Of a DNA stretch of 64,000 nt, positions 12,822-24,235 are shown one piece after another. Source of the stretch: Hirundichthys speculiger (Eukaryota; Chordata; Actinopteri; Beloniformes; Exocoetidae); contig JAGFBZ010000339.1 of assembly GCA_018398805.1 (NCBI GenBank), positions 372,001 to 436,000 on the forward strand, in the 5' to 3' direction. Made by a program: the position numbers and the translations under genes. Below the pieces are notes generated by a model. The model had not been told where the DNA came from, ran no database searches, and saw only the letters and a list, made by a program, of their open reading frames with translations. Numbering within the stretch: the first letter of the stretch is position 1; the number at the start of each line of letters is the position of its first letter.

Positions 12822-14284
12822 AGGGCTGGGCAAGTTAACGCGTTATTATTGCGTTAACGCATTAATTTATTAATGCCGACATTTATTTTATCGCGCGTTA
12901 ACGCATGTTGCTCACATGCTTTTGTTTTGAAAAGTCTGTTACTGGCTGCTGCGGAACCGGAAAAGAACTGGCATTTGGAAAAGCTAAAACAGACATAGAG
13001 AGCAGTAAAAATCTGTGTACTTTGCAGTTTGGGTAGCAACTCAGGTAGCAATATCAACAATTTTGTCTGAGAAAAAAATTCTGCACTGACACAAAACTTT
13101 TAAACCCCTTTGTTCAAGACGATCGAGTCATTCCTCCATTTTACATCAGATCTGCTCCATGTGTTCACTGTCTGCTGTTCTCTAGCTGGTTCTTCAGTGC
13201 GGCTCCATCTAGTGGCACAGATGTGTAACGACAACAGAAAGTCTAGTCCTTTATTATAAAACAACCCCCATTTTTGACAATATGACTTCTAGATTAAAAT
13301 ATCATCCTATACTGTATTTGGGTCAATACGGTAGTTTGATCAATGACTTATTAAGGAACTGATGGGCAATGCTTGGAAATGAGTGTCAGAATATTCTGTG
13401 CTTGTCATGTCTGAGGAGAAAAAGACTGATGTCAGAAGCAGAGCTGGAGAGTGCTTTGGTTCGATGTATATATGAGCTGAGTTTTCATTCACATTTCCAC
13501 AATATTGTAAATATTATAGTATGTAATTCCAGTGCCGCCATGCTACCTGAACTGCCGCGCACAAAGCCATTTCCGGGTCACTAAACTGGACAATTAAATA
13601 TTAAAAACAAATTCAGTCCTATGGTCCGTTTTTTTCATTTTGTATTTTTGATCCAAGTCTAGAATTGAAATATAAAAAAAACAAGCATATTTTCATATTT
13701 TTGTGTTAGATTAAAAAATGAAAAACAAAATAAAATGTCACTTTTTAATATTTTTAATTTTTGATTGACAATTGAATATGGAAAGAACGAACTATACACA
13801 GATTAATAAAGTTACAGAACTTTAACATGGACATTTTCATTTTCAACAGAAATAAGATTAACTGGCAAGTTGAACTCCCTGTTAAAAGTTTCTGCTGTTA
13901 CCTCAGAAATGACCTGTTTTAATGTTCTGATTGTGGCTCAGGATTTTATTGGTAGACTTTTTTTTATTTTTCATAAAAAAAAAACAGGATGACATTAATG
14001 CCCTGGCAGTGGCAATAAGCTTTATTTTATTTGACATTTTTTAATATGAGATTTACACTAAATATGTGTTACTGACAAGTGCTGATGTTAAAAGTGTTTG
14101 AACAACAAATGTTTACGGCACTTTAGTTCATATGGCAACAGAACATTTAAATGAAATTGCACTTTTGAACTTGCACTACTTTTGAATTCATTATTTGATT
14201 TTCTGTATACAATGCGATTAATCATGATTAATCAGGGAAATCATGCGATTAATCGCGATTCAAATCTTTAATCGTTGACCAGCC

Positions 14285-14287
<3 letters not shown>
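12822..14287 (-). mobile_element. hAT-like non-autonomous element, copy a
   Basis: About 1.47 kb. It starts with AGGGCTGGGCAAGTTAACGC and ends, after a block of repeated GATTAATC motifs, with a form of the inverse terminus (TTGACCAGCCATA, compare TATGGCTGGTCAA read inward). The termini resemble the CAGGGCTGGGCAA family that I place in the hAT superfamily. A BED-finger-like coding piece in related copy b supports that placement. Three more copies lie at 45408-46345, 57494-58897 and 58914-59617. This copy is in the 3'-to-5' orientation relative to copy b. It shares with copy c an internal block around 13235-13340 containing GGGTCAATACGGTAG. No long coding frame remains. The GATTAATC end runs directly into a TA microsatellite. 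Confidence 0.65.

Positions 14288-14288
<1 letters not shown>

Positions 14289-14342
<54 letters not shown>
14289..14342. repeat. (TA)n microsatellite
   Basis: About 27 uninterrupted TA units, directly abutting the GATTAATC end of hAT-like copy a and followed by the LTR-like repeat. Confidence 0.95.
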
Positions 14343-14346
<4 letters not shown>

Positions 14347-15535
14347 CAGTGTTGCCAATTTGCGCTTTAAGTTCCGCGGTTTTAGTTATTCGAGGGTTTT
14401 TCAGAAATATATAATATAACTAGAAAAGCACTCAGAGAGCGCAGACCTCCGCCAAGCACAACAGTTCTTCCATATAGTGATTTACAGATTGCAATAAAAT
14501 CCGCGTTCTGGATCAGATCCGGATCAGCATTTGAAATTTGATAGAGGTTCTCATTATCAATCCTTGAGTCAAATTTCATAAGTTTTTCGGCAATAATTAA
14601 CTGAGTCAATTTTCCGCCCCATTGACCGCAATGTTATCGAAAATTTGAAAGGGATCCAGAATCCAGGATTTCTCCCAGATCACACCCAAAATTAAATCAG
14701 TTCTTCCTTTTCACATTTCTGACAACTCTGGAAAAAGTCATCAAAATCCATCCATAATCTTTTGAGTTATCTTGTACACAGTCAGACAAACAGACAGAGA
14801 GACAGATAAATGCCTGGCCAAAAACATTACCTCCTTGGCGGAGGTAATAAAAAAAAAATCAAGAAGAAATTGCGGAAATTCTGCAAAAATCCACCCCACA
14901 GCAGACGAGAGGCCACAGCTGCCAGTGAAATGTCAAACGATGAACTCACAGCCTCCTGTAAGCAACACGAGAAACGCAGACGGCCCAGAACTCTAGGATC
15001 TGTGCGCTGATTGGCCGAGACACATCACCCAAGCATCACAGGATGTTGTGCGCGTTCTCTCACAGCGAAGAAATGTTGTGAGCCAGTCCTGGCCCCTTTA
15101 AGAAGGTAGCCTTATGGGTAATGATGTGGCCTTATGGGTAATGGTGTGTGTGTGTGTCGTGGGACGGCAGAATGAAAACAGGGTTAGATGAAAAGTGGAG
15201 TGAGCATTAACAGCAGCCCAGCGTGTGTATAGATTTACATTCTCTGTTAACCGACAGGAGCTGAACAATACAACCTGTGTGATGTTACAAGTTCCTGCAG
15301 CGCCAGAATAAAGTGCTCGTTCCATGCAGAGAAAACCAGCCTTTCCTTGTTGTTAGCGTGTTACCCGCTAATTACGAGCCAAAAATAGCACAATACCAGC
15401 AGTTTCTTTACGCTTTGGAGACCAGAGGCTGTGAAGGTAACAGAAAGACCACAGTTGAGCCTTTGTCTTGTTTCGCTGCAGTGCCTCGCTACTTTTTTTG
15501 CAGTTTTTAAACATATTTTAAACACATTATTTAGG
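14343..15535 (+). mobile_element. LTR-like dispersed repeat, split by another repeat
   Basis: The left piece (14343-14418) and right piece (about 14851-15535) match in order a block inside hAT-like copy d at about 58947-59320. Shared landmarks are the start GCCAATT..GCTTTAAGTTCC, CACAGGATGTTGTGC, CCCCTTTAAGAAG, GCAGCCCAGCGTGT and TACAAGTTCCTGCAG. It contains an AATAAA polyadenylation-type hexamer at 15307-15312 followed by AGTGCTCGTTCCATGCAG, a layout reminiscent of the R/U5 part of a long terminal repeat. No gag, pol or env coding sequence accompanies it here. The LTR reading is an inference, and it could instead be an unclassified DNA element. Another repeat interrupts it at 14419-14850. 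Confidence 0.45.
14419..14850 (+). repeat. Dispersed repeat with ACCTCCGCCAAG ends, inserted into the LTR-like repeat
   Basis: The block begins with AAAGCACTCAGAGAGCGCAG then ACCTCCGCCAAG, and ends with a CAGACAAACAGACAGAGAGA region then ACCTCCTTGGCGGAGGTAAT. The motif ACCTCCGCCAAG is thus present in inverted orientation at the two ends. A fragment of its right end also occurs at 38658-38724. The class is uncertain; it may be a non-LTR retrotransposon 3' region or a derived SINE. Its position between the two parts of the LTR-like repeat shows that it inserted later. Confidence 0.55.
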
Positions 15536-15544
15536 CTCGGGGGC

Positions 15545-16345
15545 TGAACCAGTCTTTCAAAATTTGAGCCCGATGAATCCTGACATTGTCATGTTGGAAT
15601 ATGCCCGTGCCATCAGGGGAAAAAAAAGCATTCATTGATGGAATAACCTGGTCATTCAGTATATTCAGGTGGTCAGCTGACTTCATTGTTTGAGCTCATT
15701 ACTGTTGCTGAACCTGGACCTGACCAACTGCAGCAACCCCAGATCAGAACACTGCCCCCACAGACTTGTACAGGAGGTGCTAGGCATGATGGGTGCATCA
15801 CTTCATCTGCCTCTCTTCTTACCCTGATGTGGCAATACTCTGGAACAGGGTAAATCTGGACTCATCAGATCCACATGACCTTATTCCATTGCTCCAGAGT
15901 CCAATCTTTATGCTCCCTAGCAAATTGAAGCCTTTTTTTTTCCCAGTTAGCCTCACTGATTAGTGGTTTTCTTAAGGCTACACAGCTGTTCAGTCCCAAT
16001 CCCTTGAGTTCCCTTCGCATTGTGCGTGTGAAAATGCTCTTACTTTCATTATTAAACGTAGCCCTGAGTTCTATTGTTTTTTTTCTTCGATTTGATCTCA
16101 AACTTTCAAGTGATCACCGATCACGATCATTTAAGATTTTTTTTTCCCACATTTCCTCCTCAAAATCAATGGGTCCCCACTATCCTTCCAGTTTTCAATA
16201 ATGTGTTGGACAGTTCTTAACCCAATTTTAGTAGTTTCTGCAATCTCCTTAGATGTTTTCTCTGCTTGATGCTTACGCACATTTAGCATAAAATCGGAAA
16301 TGAGGTCACAAAAAGCACATGATAGCCATGGGAAACACAGTTAGG
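15545..16345 (-). mobile_element. Degenerate Tc1-like transposon with transposase relic
   Basis: The minus strand reads as most of a Tc1-family transposase broken by stops and frameshifts. From right to left: a helix-turn-helix segment (16160-16289) containing SKEIAETTKIGLRTVQHII and ENWKDSGDP; the segment at 15865-16101 with RRELKGLGLNSCVALRKPLI and EHKDWTLEQWNKVMW; and the catalytic/C-terminal half down to 15545, including pieces reading [10 protein letters not shown] and FQDDNA-like. The expected SDES motif after the tryptophan is lost to mutation. Tc1 transposases normally have about 340 residues, and nearly that length is represented. Terminal inverted repeats were not found, so the boundaries are approximate. 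It is an immobile fossil. Confidence 0.75.
15865..16289 (-). pseudogene. Tc1-like transposase, N-terminal and start of the catalytic domain
   Basis: This is the best preserved coding part of the Tc1 relic. It carries the PAIRED-like helix-turn-helix DNA-binding region and the linker into the DDE domain. At least one stop separates the helix-turn-helix segment from the 78-codon open part at 15865-16101. The family cuts and pastes DNA at TA dinucleotides. The missing SDES motif and the stops make it non-functional. Confidence 0.7.
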
Positions 16346-17724
16346 ACTTGTTTAGTACTTGCATAATATGCATCAGTGTCAAGGTAGAGCACACAGAGTC
16401 ACCTCATCCCCAAGCCCCTCCGCCCTCCATCTCCTATCTTCAGTGAAAACAAACACATGGCCCACTCACATACTAACAGCTCTTCAGAGCAGCTTGGCTT
16501 CAGCATGAGCTCCAATCCCTCTTACTCTGAATCATGCTGCGATGGGACAGCAGTCCAGCCTCTTATATTTCCTCAAAAGCACAGTCACTGATACAAAGTT
16601 TGAATGGCAGCCAGATCCATCTCTGTAGCTTTTTGTTGCCTCCCCCTGAGAGAAAAGCCCTTAAACTGTGATGGCCACTCATTCCCCTGAAAGCCTATTG
16701 TGGGTTTTATTACAGAGTGGCTCAAGCACAGGGTCGCCCCACAGAGGATCATCTGATGTGGTCTGGCATAGGGCAGTTATGTTTCATGTGCTACACGCTG
16801 CAGAACCAACAATGCCGGCCCTCCCCAATTCTTTGTTTCTCATTATTGAGCTAAATGGAATTAAGAGCTTTTCGACTGGGATCCTTTTTTTTCTCTCTCT
16901 CTCCATTCGCCCTTTTGAACAACCTGAGGGGGATTTTAACATGCTATTACCCTTTGACACAGCGCTGTTATTAGAAGTAGGAGAGTTGTGAGGTATTTAG
17001 CCGGGGCTTCAGACAGTGAAATTGAAGGCAGGAAAAGACCTGTGCTCTCCTGCGAGAAGAGATGGAGAGGGTGCCTGGGGGCAGCAGTGCTGGAAGGCCC
17101 CAGCCTGGGCCCTGTCCACTGCAACCTGCCAGACACAGTCTGAATCCCATTTATTCCTGGTGACCTTAAATAAAATGCTGGCTACCCCTCTGGGCCCCAT
17201 GTGAGTCTAAAACCAAATGGGCTGTGTTCTCCACTCTTTCTACCCCACTGCTAGAGAAAATGAGCTTTATCTGTGGGGGGACTTGGGGCCATGTGACTAA
17301 ATGCCCCCTTCCCTGCATGAGTTTCCCCACAAACCCCATTCTGCAGTTAATCTGCAAAGCTGTCGCCTTTTAATTATTGGCGTTTAGCGGGCTCCAATGT
17401 GGAAACCACATTTTGATTTATTTTGAAATATTCCCTTTTATGCATTACAACACAAGAACAATTTGAATCTTTGCAGTGGGTAAATGTGCTTTTACCTAAA
17501 CCACTTTAAAATGTTAAAATTCTTTATCTTTAAAATGTGAACGCACTTTCGATGCATACATGTTCACCAAGGTGACATGAGGGCTGTCTGGCAAAGGTGC
17601 CAGTTAATTGCTGCACTGGAACCAATAAAAGAAATATGTAATCCTAGTTGATTAAGTTAGGTCGTTAAACCAGTGGGCGGTGACAAGTTTTTGAGAGGTG
17701 AGAAATTCTTAGATTAAACTCAGA
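16346..17724. other. Gene-free stretch; possible conserved non-coding DNA
   Basis: There is no recognised repeat from about 16360 to 17720. The sequence between 16640 and 17400 is compositionally even, non-repetitive and less AT-rich than its surroundings. It contains a homeodomain-type core at 17371-17377 (TTTAATTATTGG context). Open frames here (up to 107 codons) have no recognisable domain. Conservation cannot be judged from one sequence. Confidence 0.3.
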
Positions 17725-18660
17725 GGGCCTTATTCATGAAATCTTCATGAACCTGTAAGTAGATTTTCACCTCCTTGCAAAAAACCTCCAGATTCACAAA
17801 TGCCAGTCAATTGCAGAGGGCTCCTGTAGCTCATTAATTAGCATAAATCCCCGCCCAGGGACCATCATAGAAGGATGTGCAAGGGTACATCCTCATCCTG
17901 CAAAAATGGTTTGGTATAAAGCTGCAAAGAAACACATTCCTTTACACTGACCAAACTCTGCTGCGGACAGCTGCATTGACTACACACTTAGAGAGACCTC
18001 TTTTTCAGGAATCGTGCCCGACGGAAACAGTGACGTGCCTCCACAGGAGTCAAGGTAAGCTTATACTTCTTATATCACTCTGCATTGTGGCAACCAGAGC
18101 ATGGACAAGATTTTACATACATTTCAAAAAACTATGGGTATGAATAAAATAGATAGCCCATTAGTTTCCTTAATTGAAGGTCATTTCAAGTTTGTTGACC
18201 CTTTGTACTGTTTTTGCATGTCCAACAAATCATTCCTCTCCTTTTCTTTTCTTTGATGAAAAGGAAACAATTCCTGCTTCAGCTGGCGTGTGTTCCCTCA
18301 CCTGCTTGTCTCTCACTATCCCCTGCTGGTCCTGAACCAAGATAGCATAACGAGACCATTTAATCAACACATCGAAAATTTAAGAACCTTAATCTGAATC
18401 TAAACATGCAAAATACCCATTTATTAAAATAATGTTGTTAGATTTCTAATTTATTATCATGTTTAAAACCATGTTTTAAAGGTATACCCATATTGTGTAA
18501 ATAACATTATAACACATTCAAATTGAATTGTAAAGTCGGATATTGACAACAATATTTATGTGCACTCCTTATTTACACAAGCTCTACACGTGGTCTGAGG
18601 GCAGGACTAGATTCTGTTCGTACCTATGAAATGTTCGGAAATTATCGCGAATGTCAAAAC
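17725..18660 (+). mobile_element. Degenerate Harbinger-like element, copy B
   Basis: This is the second copy of the repeat at 10885-12185, in the same orientation but about 0.35 kb shorter. The left end reads GGCCTTATTCATGAAATCTT. The part of copy A with the Myb/SANT relic is absent. Shared landmarks include TTAATTAGCATAAATCCC, CCAGGGACCA, TGCCTCCACAGGAGTCAA, TTTCCTTAATTGAAGGTCAT and AGCTCTACACGTGG followed by TTCGTACC near the right end. No coding potential was seen. It is probably a MITE-like internal deletion derivative or an older decayed copy. Class assignment rests on copy A. Confidence 0.55.
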
Positions 18661-19229
18661 AAGCACAAATTCATTCCTGCTGAATGAGGCTCAGTGTATG
18701 TGTCTTTGACTCACAATGAGCAATGCAGTCTACCTCAAATTTATATCAAGCTCTCACAAATAAATAAATAAACATCAAAATTAGTTACATTAATGTGTAA
18801 GTTATTGCTTTTATGACAGAGCAAGTGAACTGGAAAAGTTAAACAATTCTATACCATGTTTGTATTTTCTCAAATCAAAACCAAGAACAATCTCAGGTCG
18901 TTCAAAATTTCTCGCTGCCATGAACAACTGGTACCCACAGATTTCAACAGCAGCTATACAACATCGCTTTAGAAAACCTGCCAAAAACACATTCACTTTC
19001 AATGATGAGTTGTTTAATTTTCTCTAATTATTTCTCTCTTGACTGTCGCCACATTAAGTTATCCGCCTATTTCCCTGGCATTTACTACATGTGTTCATGT
19101 AAATGTCTGAAGCAAGTAAAGAAAAGCGTCAAGTCTTTGCTACATGTAGTCATGAAAAGTACCAGTGGCTTTCAAGTGCCCACTACATGTCCATGCGGAC
19201 CCAAAGTCTGCATGAGCAACTCTAATTAA

Positions 19230-19650
19230 AGTGGAGTTAATCACAAATAGCTGGATGGGGCCACAATTGAGGCATATGTTAAGAATGAATTACTAATTAG
19301 AGGAGCAAACAGCACAAGAAGTCCCAGACTGCTTGAGAAGTCTCGGCACGTTACTAATATATGAAAAGGTATAAACAAACAGCAATCTGGTTGTTTAGCT
19401 CCTCCATCCCACTCACAAGGATCCAATTATGGCAGATCCCTGGAGCCGCCAATACAATCAGGCAAGAGTGAGTTGGCGTTATGATTAACTGTGAAGGCCA
19501 CATATTCTCTGTGGCTGCTCCAGCCAGCCAGCAGGCCTCCTATGACAGGGGCGGTTATGCTGCTGGGAGGGCCCCAGGGCTCCATTCCCAGAACAAGCCA
19601 TTGGAGTGCTGAACAGAACACAAAAAATAAAGAGAAATACAAAAAGCAGC
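19230..19650. other. Candidate conserved non-coding element
   Basis: A non-repetitive stretch of mixed composition with several homeodomain-type cores, including GAGTTAATCAC, TACTAATTAGAGG, CCAATTATGG and TGATTAACTG. No reading frame looks coding. The suggestion of a cis-regulatory element rests only on texture and motif density, which occur by chance in AT-rich DNA. Confidence 0.2.
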
Positions 19651-20597
19651 CTTAGATGCATTCAGTGTTGTAACACTGACAAGCTAATTCACTGGATGGC
19701 TTGGTTTTATAGAGCACCCGAGAGTGTTCAGCATAACCCACAATTAACACTTTTAAGTACTTGAACAATGCTCATGGCACTGATGTGTTAGGGCAGCACA
19801 CCTGTTCCTCAGACAAGTCAAAGTGTGAGATGCTGTTGACAACTGAGTATCTGACAGCACGGGGACAAAACGCACCCAGTGTCCCGTCAGCCCACAATCA
19901 GCACATTACAGAAGCTACAAATCTTTGTTGACAGCATTTTGATCACAGCTGGTAAGTTTGGAGATTTGAACCCCCACCCGAGAATACAAAAGCACAGGTA
20001 GCTTCTGTCAGCTGAGTGTCTGTAGAAAGTGAATAATTCTATATCAAACGCTCTCCAGTGCCTCCATACATCCAACTGTGCCTTTCAGCACACTTTCGGC
20101 AGGAATATCAGCGCGCAGCAGAGAGGTAAGCTGGGCGATGGATGAAAAGTGCTTTTTTGCCATTTATCATTCAGCGCTGGAGGTCGTGTACAGTTAGCCA
20201 TCTGGATCACAGGGAACTGTAAAACATTTTCCCTCATACCAGACTGTAAGGAGCCAGTTAGAGAAAGAAGCAGGTGGTGTGCCTGTGCAAATACAGCAAT
20301 GTCAAAAAGATAGTGACAATGCATCACTGTTTCTATGTAACAAGTGTCATATGCAAATGCAGCCTGTGTAACGTGTTGATTCCTGTTTTATTGGCTTAAT
20401 TTTAGGATATCTAATTGTTGCTGTTTCTCCATTCTGTCCCCACAGGTGGCATGTGCTACATTTTTGTAAACTCAAACGTACACGGAGAACACTCAGATCA
20501 TTACCAGTCATCCTGCATTAACGAGGAGGACAACTACAGACACGCCACTGGAGGTGAACAGCATGATACAGCCAACCCTGCACACACAAGCATGCAA

Positions 20598-20619
20598 ACA
20601 CACACACACACACACACAA
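20598..20619. repeat. (CA)n microsatellite
   Basis: About 11 CA units, with further short CA-rich sequence on both sides (20581-20630). Confidence 0.85.
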
Positions 20620-20959
20620 CACACACTAACAGGGAGTTCTGCAGGTGGGAAACAGCAAGATCCAGCCTTAACTTCAACCTCTGCAATGCTGTCTAAGATA
20701 CTCACAACACAGCCCAACCCTATTGCTTTTGTTTCTTTCAGTCTGAGCTGAGAGGCTCTGGTGTTAAAAAAGGCCTCTCGCCCCACTTCAATTAGAGACA
20801 CTGATTGGTAGCAGTCCTTACTCCAGCAGGAGGCTTTTCAACCTTCAACTCAGTCCAGATTTTCACTGTCTGATCCAATCTGGATCTTCCTCCTGCCCTT
20901 CTTCTGGTCTTGACTCAGTTATAATATGGCTTATTTGTGCCTTTGTGTTTGCTTTAAAG

Positions 20960-21135
20960 CACACTGTGTTCATGCAGCAGCGTTGGGCAGCCAAGTCGTC
21001 ACTTCCCTCCCCAATGATTAATATGTAGGCTTACTGGGGACCTGGAGGGGGAGAAGGGGAGGTCGAGATTGGAGATTTGTGTGTGGTTTAATTAGTGCAT
21101 TCCTGGCAAATTCTCCAGCCATAATTATGGCCAGG
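20960..21135. other. Candidate conserved non-coding element
   Basis: A compact stretch with CAATGATTAATATG, GGTTTAATTAGTGCATTCC and the near-palindrome CCATAATTATGG around 21119-21130. It is not low complexity and has no open frame of note. This is a weak, motif-based suggestion of an enhancer-type sequence. Confidence 0.22.
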
Positions 21136-22024
21136 GTTCTTACTGACCTTTCTGTTTCTTCCTCTTGCATGTTTGGCTTTTTATCTGATCATGTTTTATT
21201 CAAGGCGCTTTGTTGTGTACATTCTGTTTAGCCACCGACTCCACTGTTGCACACAAACACACACGCAAAAAAAATAAAAAACAAAAACAAAAGCATAGAA
21301 AAAAAACACTTTACACAATGGCCAAATGACACTTCTATCCTTTATCATTTTCGTTTGATTCTCTCTCCCCCCCCACTCACTGAAATTACAAGGTTCCACT
21401 CTGAAGTGATGGGGCATTGGCTGGCAAAATGGCACTGGCTGAAAAGCTTGTCCAGAAGGCAGGAATCCATATTTATAAACATGTCATTCTGTTTGCTTTC
21501 ATGAAATTCAATTTCTCACAGATGGGGAGAAAAACATCTTAACAACATGTGAATACCTTGCCTATGCCCCCACCAGCTGCCCAATGGAAATTAATGAAGA
21601 TTTTCTTTCCTTGATGTCGTTGTTGTTTTTTAATGTAAGGGATTAAATGACAGCTAAAGTGATTTAAATGTATATTTAAGTTTTAAAAAAAAGACAGAAA
21701 AAAATACTAGAAAATCTTAAACTTGAAATCTTTAAATGAATACATGATTCAAGAGAATATTACTTTAATCAGAGAATAACTATGTTGAGCTAGGAATTAT
21801 ATCTGGGAAGCCTTTGAATATTATAGTAGCATTTTTTATTCCTAGGAGTTAATAAAATGTATAGCCATGAAAAAAAGAAACAATTCAGATGAAAATACTG
21901 TACAGATGCCTGTCCAATTCCCTGTCATCAAACAAAAGATATAATCTGCACAGCTATAGAAACGATGAAGAGTCAAGAGATGAGTGAGAGCAATGTACGT
22001 CCGTGTATGCACATGTGAATGCAC

Positions 22025-22048
22025 AAAAAAAAAAAAAAAAAAAAAAAA
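22025..22048. repeat. Poly(A) tract
   Basis: An uninterrupted A run of about 24 bases. No retroposon body was recognised immediately upstream. Confidence 0.9.
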
Positions 22049-22839
22049 CAGCATAGTATAAGAGCAGGGCTAGCACCAGGGGGTTCGTGTGCTGCCAGGG
22101 CCCCTGTGGAGTGGTGATGGCTTCCTGTTTGCAAGCCTTTCTTTACTGAAAATGCTTAAAATGGGCCAAACGAGAGCAGTGCTTATCCAGCAAAATTGCT
22201 GCTAGATGGAGCAGAAAGTGCACAAATTTTCTATGACACCCCAGTAATGAGGTTTTATAGTAACCCAGGCACTGAGTGGAAGGGCTCTGTGCTCCTCTTC
22301 TTCTAAACTCAGTCAGCTCTCCTCAACCTCTATTTGGTGCTGCTGAACAAAAAGCAGCATGCGCTCACACGGGAAGCAGCGCAAAAACACAACTCAACAA
22401 AGGGCACTAAGTCAACATACTCCCATTATATTGGTAGTTTCCTTATACTGTGAGTAAACAAATTATTTCCCTTTTTTTTAACAAAAATATTTTTATTTCA
22501 TGGGACCTGCTTTGGATTGAAAGTGCCTGCTTTTTCACTGTCTTACTGCGACATAGGTGGCAACAGCATTTCAAAGGCTGAAGCTGGTGCAAACATGTAC
22601 AAACCTCCATCATATCAACCTTTCCGTGTGTACTGCATTTTCATTTCGGTTGTTTTTTGTTCTGTATTTGCCACAGCAGGCACCCTTGGCCTTGTGTTTC
22701 CTGTCCTGTCCTCCCACCCGCCCAACCAGTCAAAGCAGATGGCCACCTTCCTTTAGTTTGTTTCTGTAGGGGGTCTCTTCCACTTAAAAAGTTGTTCTTC
22801 CCATCCACTACTGCCTGCCATCCCATGCATGTCATTATC

Positions 22840-23075
22840 CTTGCTGTCATCAGGCAGGAGGCAGGCTGCCAGCCCATCACAATGGCAAGGAGGAGACAAA
22901 CAAAATAAACACGCACATTCACACACACCTAAGGTCAATTTGGAGCTGAACATACATGTTTTTGGACTGTGGAAGAAAGCCAGAAATAACCCACAGAGAG
23001 AACAGGCATGTGTACAATATGTAAACTCCACACTGAAAGACCCCAGCCGAGGAATCAATCCCGTGGAGTGACAAC
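22840..23075 (+). mobile_element. LINE 3' fragment, L2/CR1-like
   Basis: The block contains CCAGCCCATCACAATGGC, CACACACACCTAAGG, CATGTTTTTGGACTGTGG, AACTCCACACTGAAAG and GGAATCAATCCCGTGG in this order. This is the familiar 3' region of an abundant fish non-LTR retrotransposon family that I associate with L2/CR1-type LINEs. No reverse-transcriptase coding sequence is present, as expected for a 5'-truncated copy. The family name is from memory. Confidence 0.65.
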
Positions 23076-23234
23076 ACTCACCAAGAGCCTGGACAATTTA
23101 ATCAGATTATATTAGAAACAAAATTGATTTTATTTAATTGGTCTGAATTTTAACCTGCTTATTTTCTAACATGCAGTGAAAATTGTGTTTTATAAAATAA
23201 TTAAATTGGCTTCATCAGTCATTGGTTTCAATTA

Positions 23235-23600
23235 TATACCGTACCATACCAAGTTTATTCATACATTCTTTAAAACAATTACAGCGGGCCAAAATGTTGG
23301 ACAGAAGAATAAATAAAGGATAAAACCATAAAATTCACAACTCACATAAGCCATAAAAACTGAAATAAAATGCAATTAAAATAAGTTAAAAACATTAGAA
23401 AAATAAAAAAAATAATAAAACAGAATAAAATGATATAGAACAAAAATAAATAAAACTCAGTGAAAATCAACACCTTACGTTGCGCCAGAGGCCAACGGGA
23501 AGAGGTGGGTTTTGAGCGGGTCTTAAAAACAGTTAGACTGTTTAACAAGCAAAGACACATCATTCCACATTTTTGATGTGACAACTACAGACACAGTCTT
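23235..23600 (-). repeat. Retroposon-like 3' fragment with internal A/T-rich tract
   Basis: The sequence AAGTTTATTCATACATTC..., a long A-rich region and then GGAAGAGGTGGGTTTTGAGCG and ACATCATTCCACATTTTTGA resemble the minus strand of a common fish retroposon family whose copies begin with TTTATTTATATAGCAC-type sequence. A related start is seen at 62458. No coding capacity remains, and the class is uncertain. Confidence 0.4.
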
Positions 23601-24235
23601 TTCTGAGCTCTAGTAAAGAGACGAACTGAGTCTATGCGCATGTAAAGTAGTATACAGTATGCACTGCATATTGGTCATCGTTGTCAGTACATAGTCTGGT
23701 ACAGTAACAACACCTATACTACAACAAGAAAGGAAGCCAGTCACACTCTGGCCGGGTTCTTCTGAGGTGGGACATTGCATTATGGGATATAGTATGTGAG
23801 GCAGACCAATCAGTTGCACACTGGAATTTTTCCTACAAGTAGCAAACCATCAGGGCAATTCTCGCATTCTGCAGATTGTGCAATTGTTCACTTACTGCAC
23901 AATATATACTACATTTTGCAAAGTTACAAAGCAGATTGAGCTGGTAGTAAGTCAGCTCGATCTGCTGTGTGAAATGGCATAGAGAATCGTATATTGACAT
24001 GTTACAAATCAGTGGTGGAAAGCCACAGTTATACATGTCAGAGGGCCGCAGATGACATTTCAACTGTGAATGAGGAAAGGCTCATTTCAGTCAAAAAATT
24101 CAAAAAAATGCGCTAATTACTATGTGATCGTTGTCCTTGTGTAATCTCAAAATTTAGTGGTAAATCCGTTCTCTCTGAAATCCAACTGAAGAAGTAGGAT
24201 TGCCAAGCACACCACTTCTGAAGCGCTGCCGGTAG
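23601..24235. other. No recognisable feature
   Basis: Unique-looking sequence between a retroposon-like fragment and the THAP foldback. Nothing beyond short chance open frames was seen. Confidence 0.5.

Larger units (their letters stand above)
18661..22839. other. Gene-free stretch, mostly unique DNA with candidate conserved elements
   Basis: No host exon or transposon was recognised. Simple repeats are a (CA)n at 20598-20619 and a poly(A) of 24 at 22025-22048. Two sub-regions (19230-19650 and 20960-21135) are non-repetitive and rich in TAATTA-type cores; they are listed separately. Confidence 0.5.
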
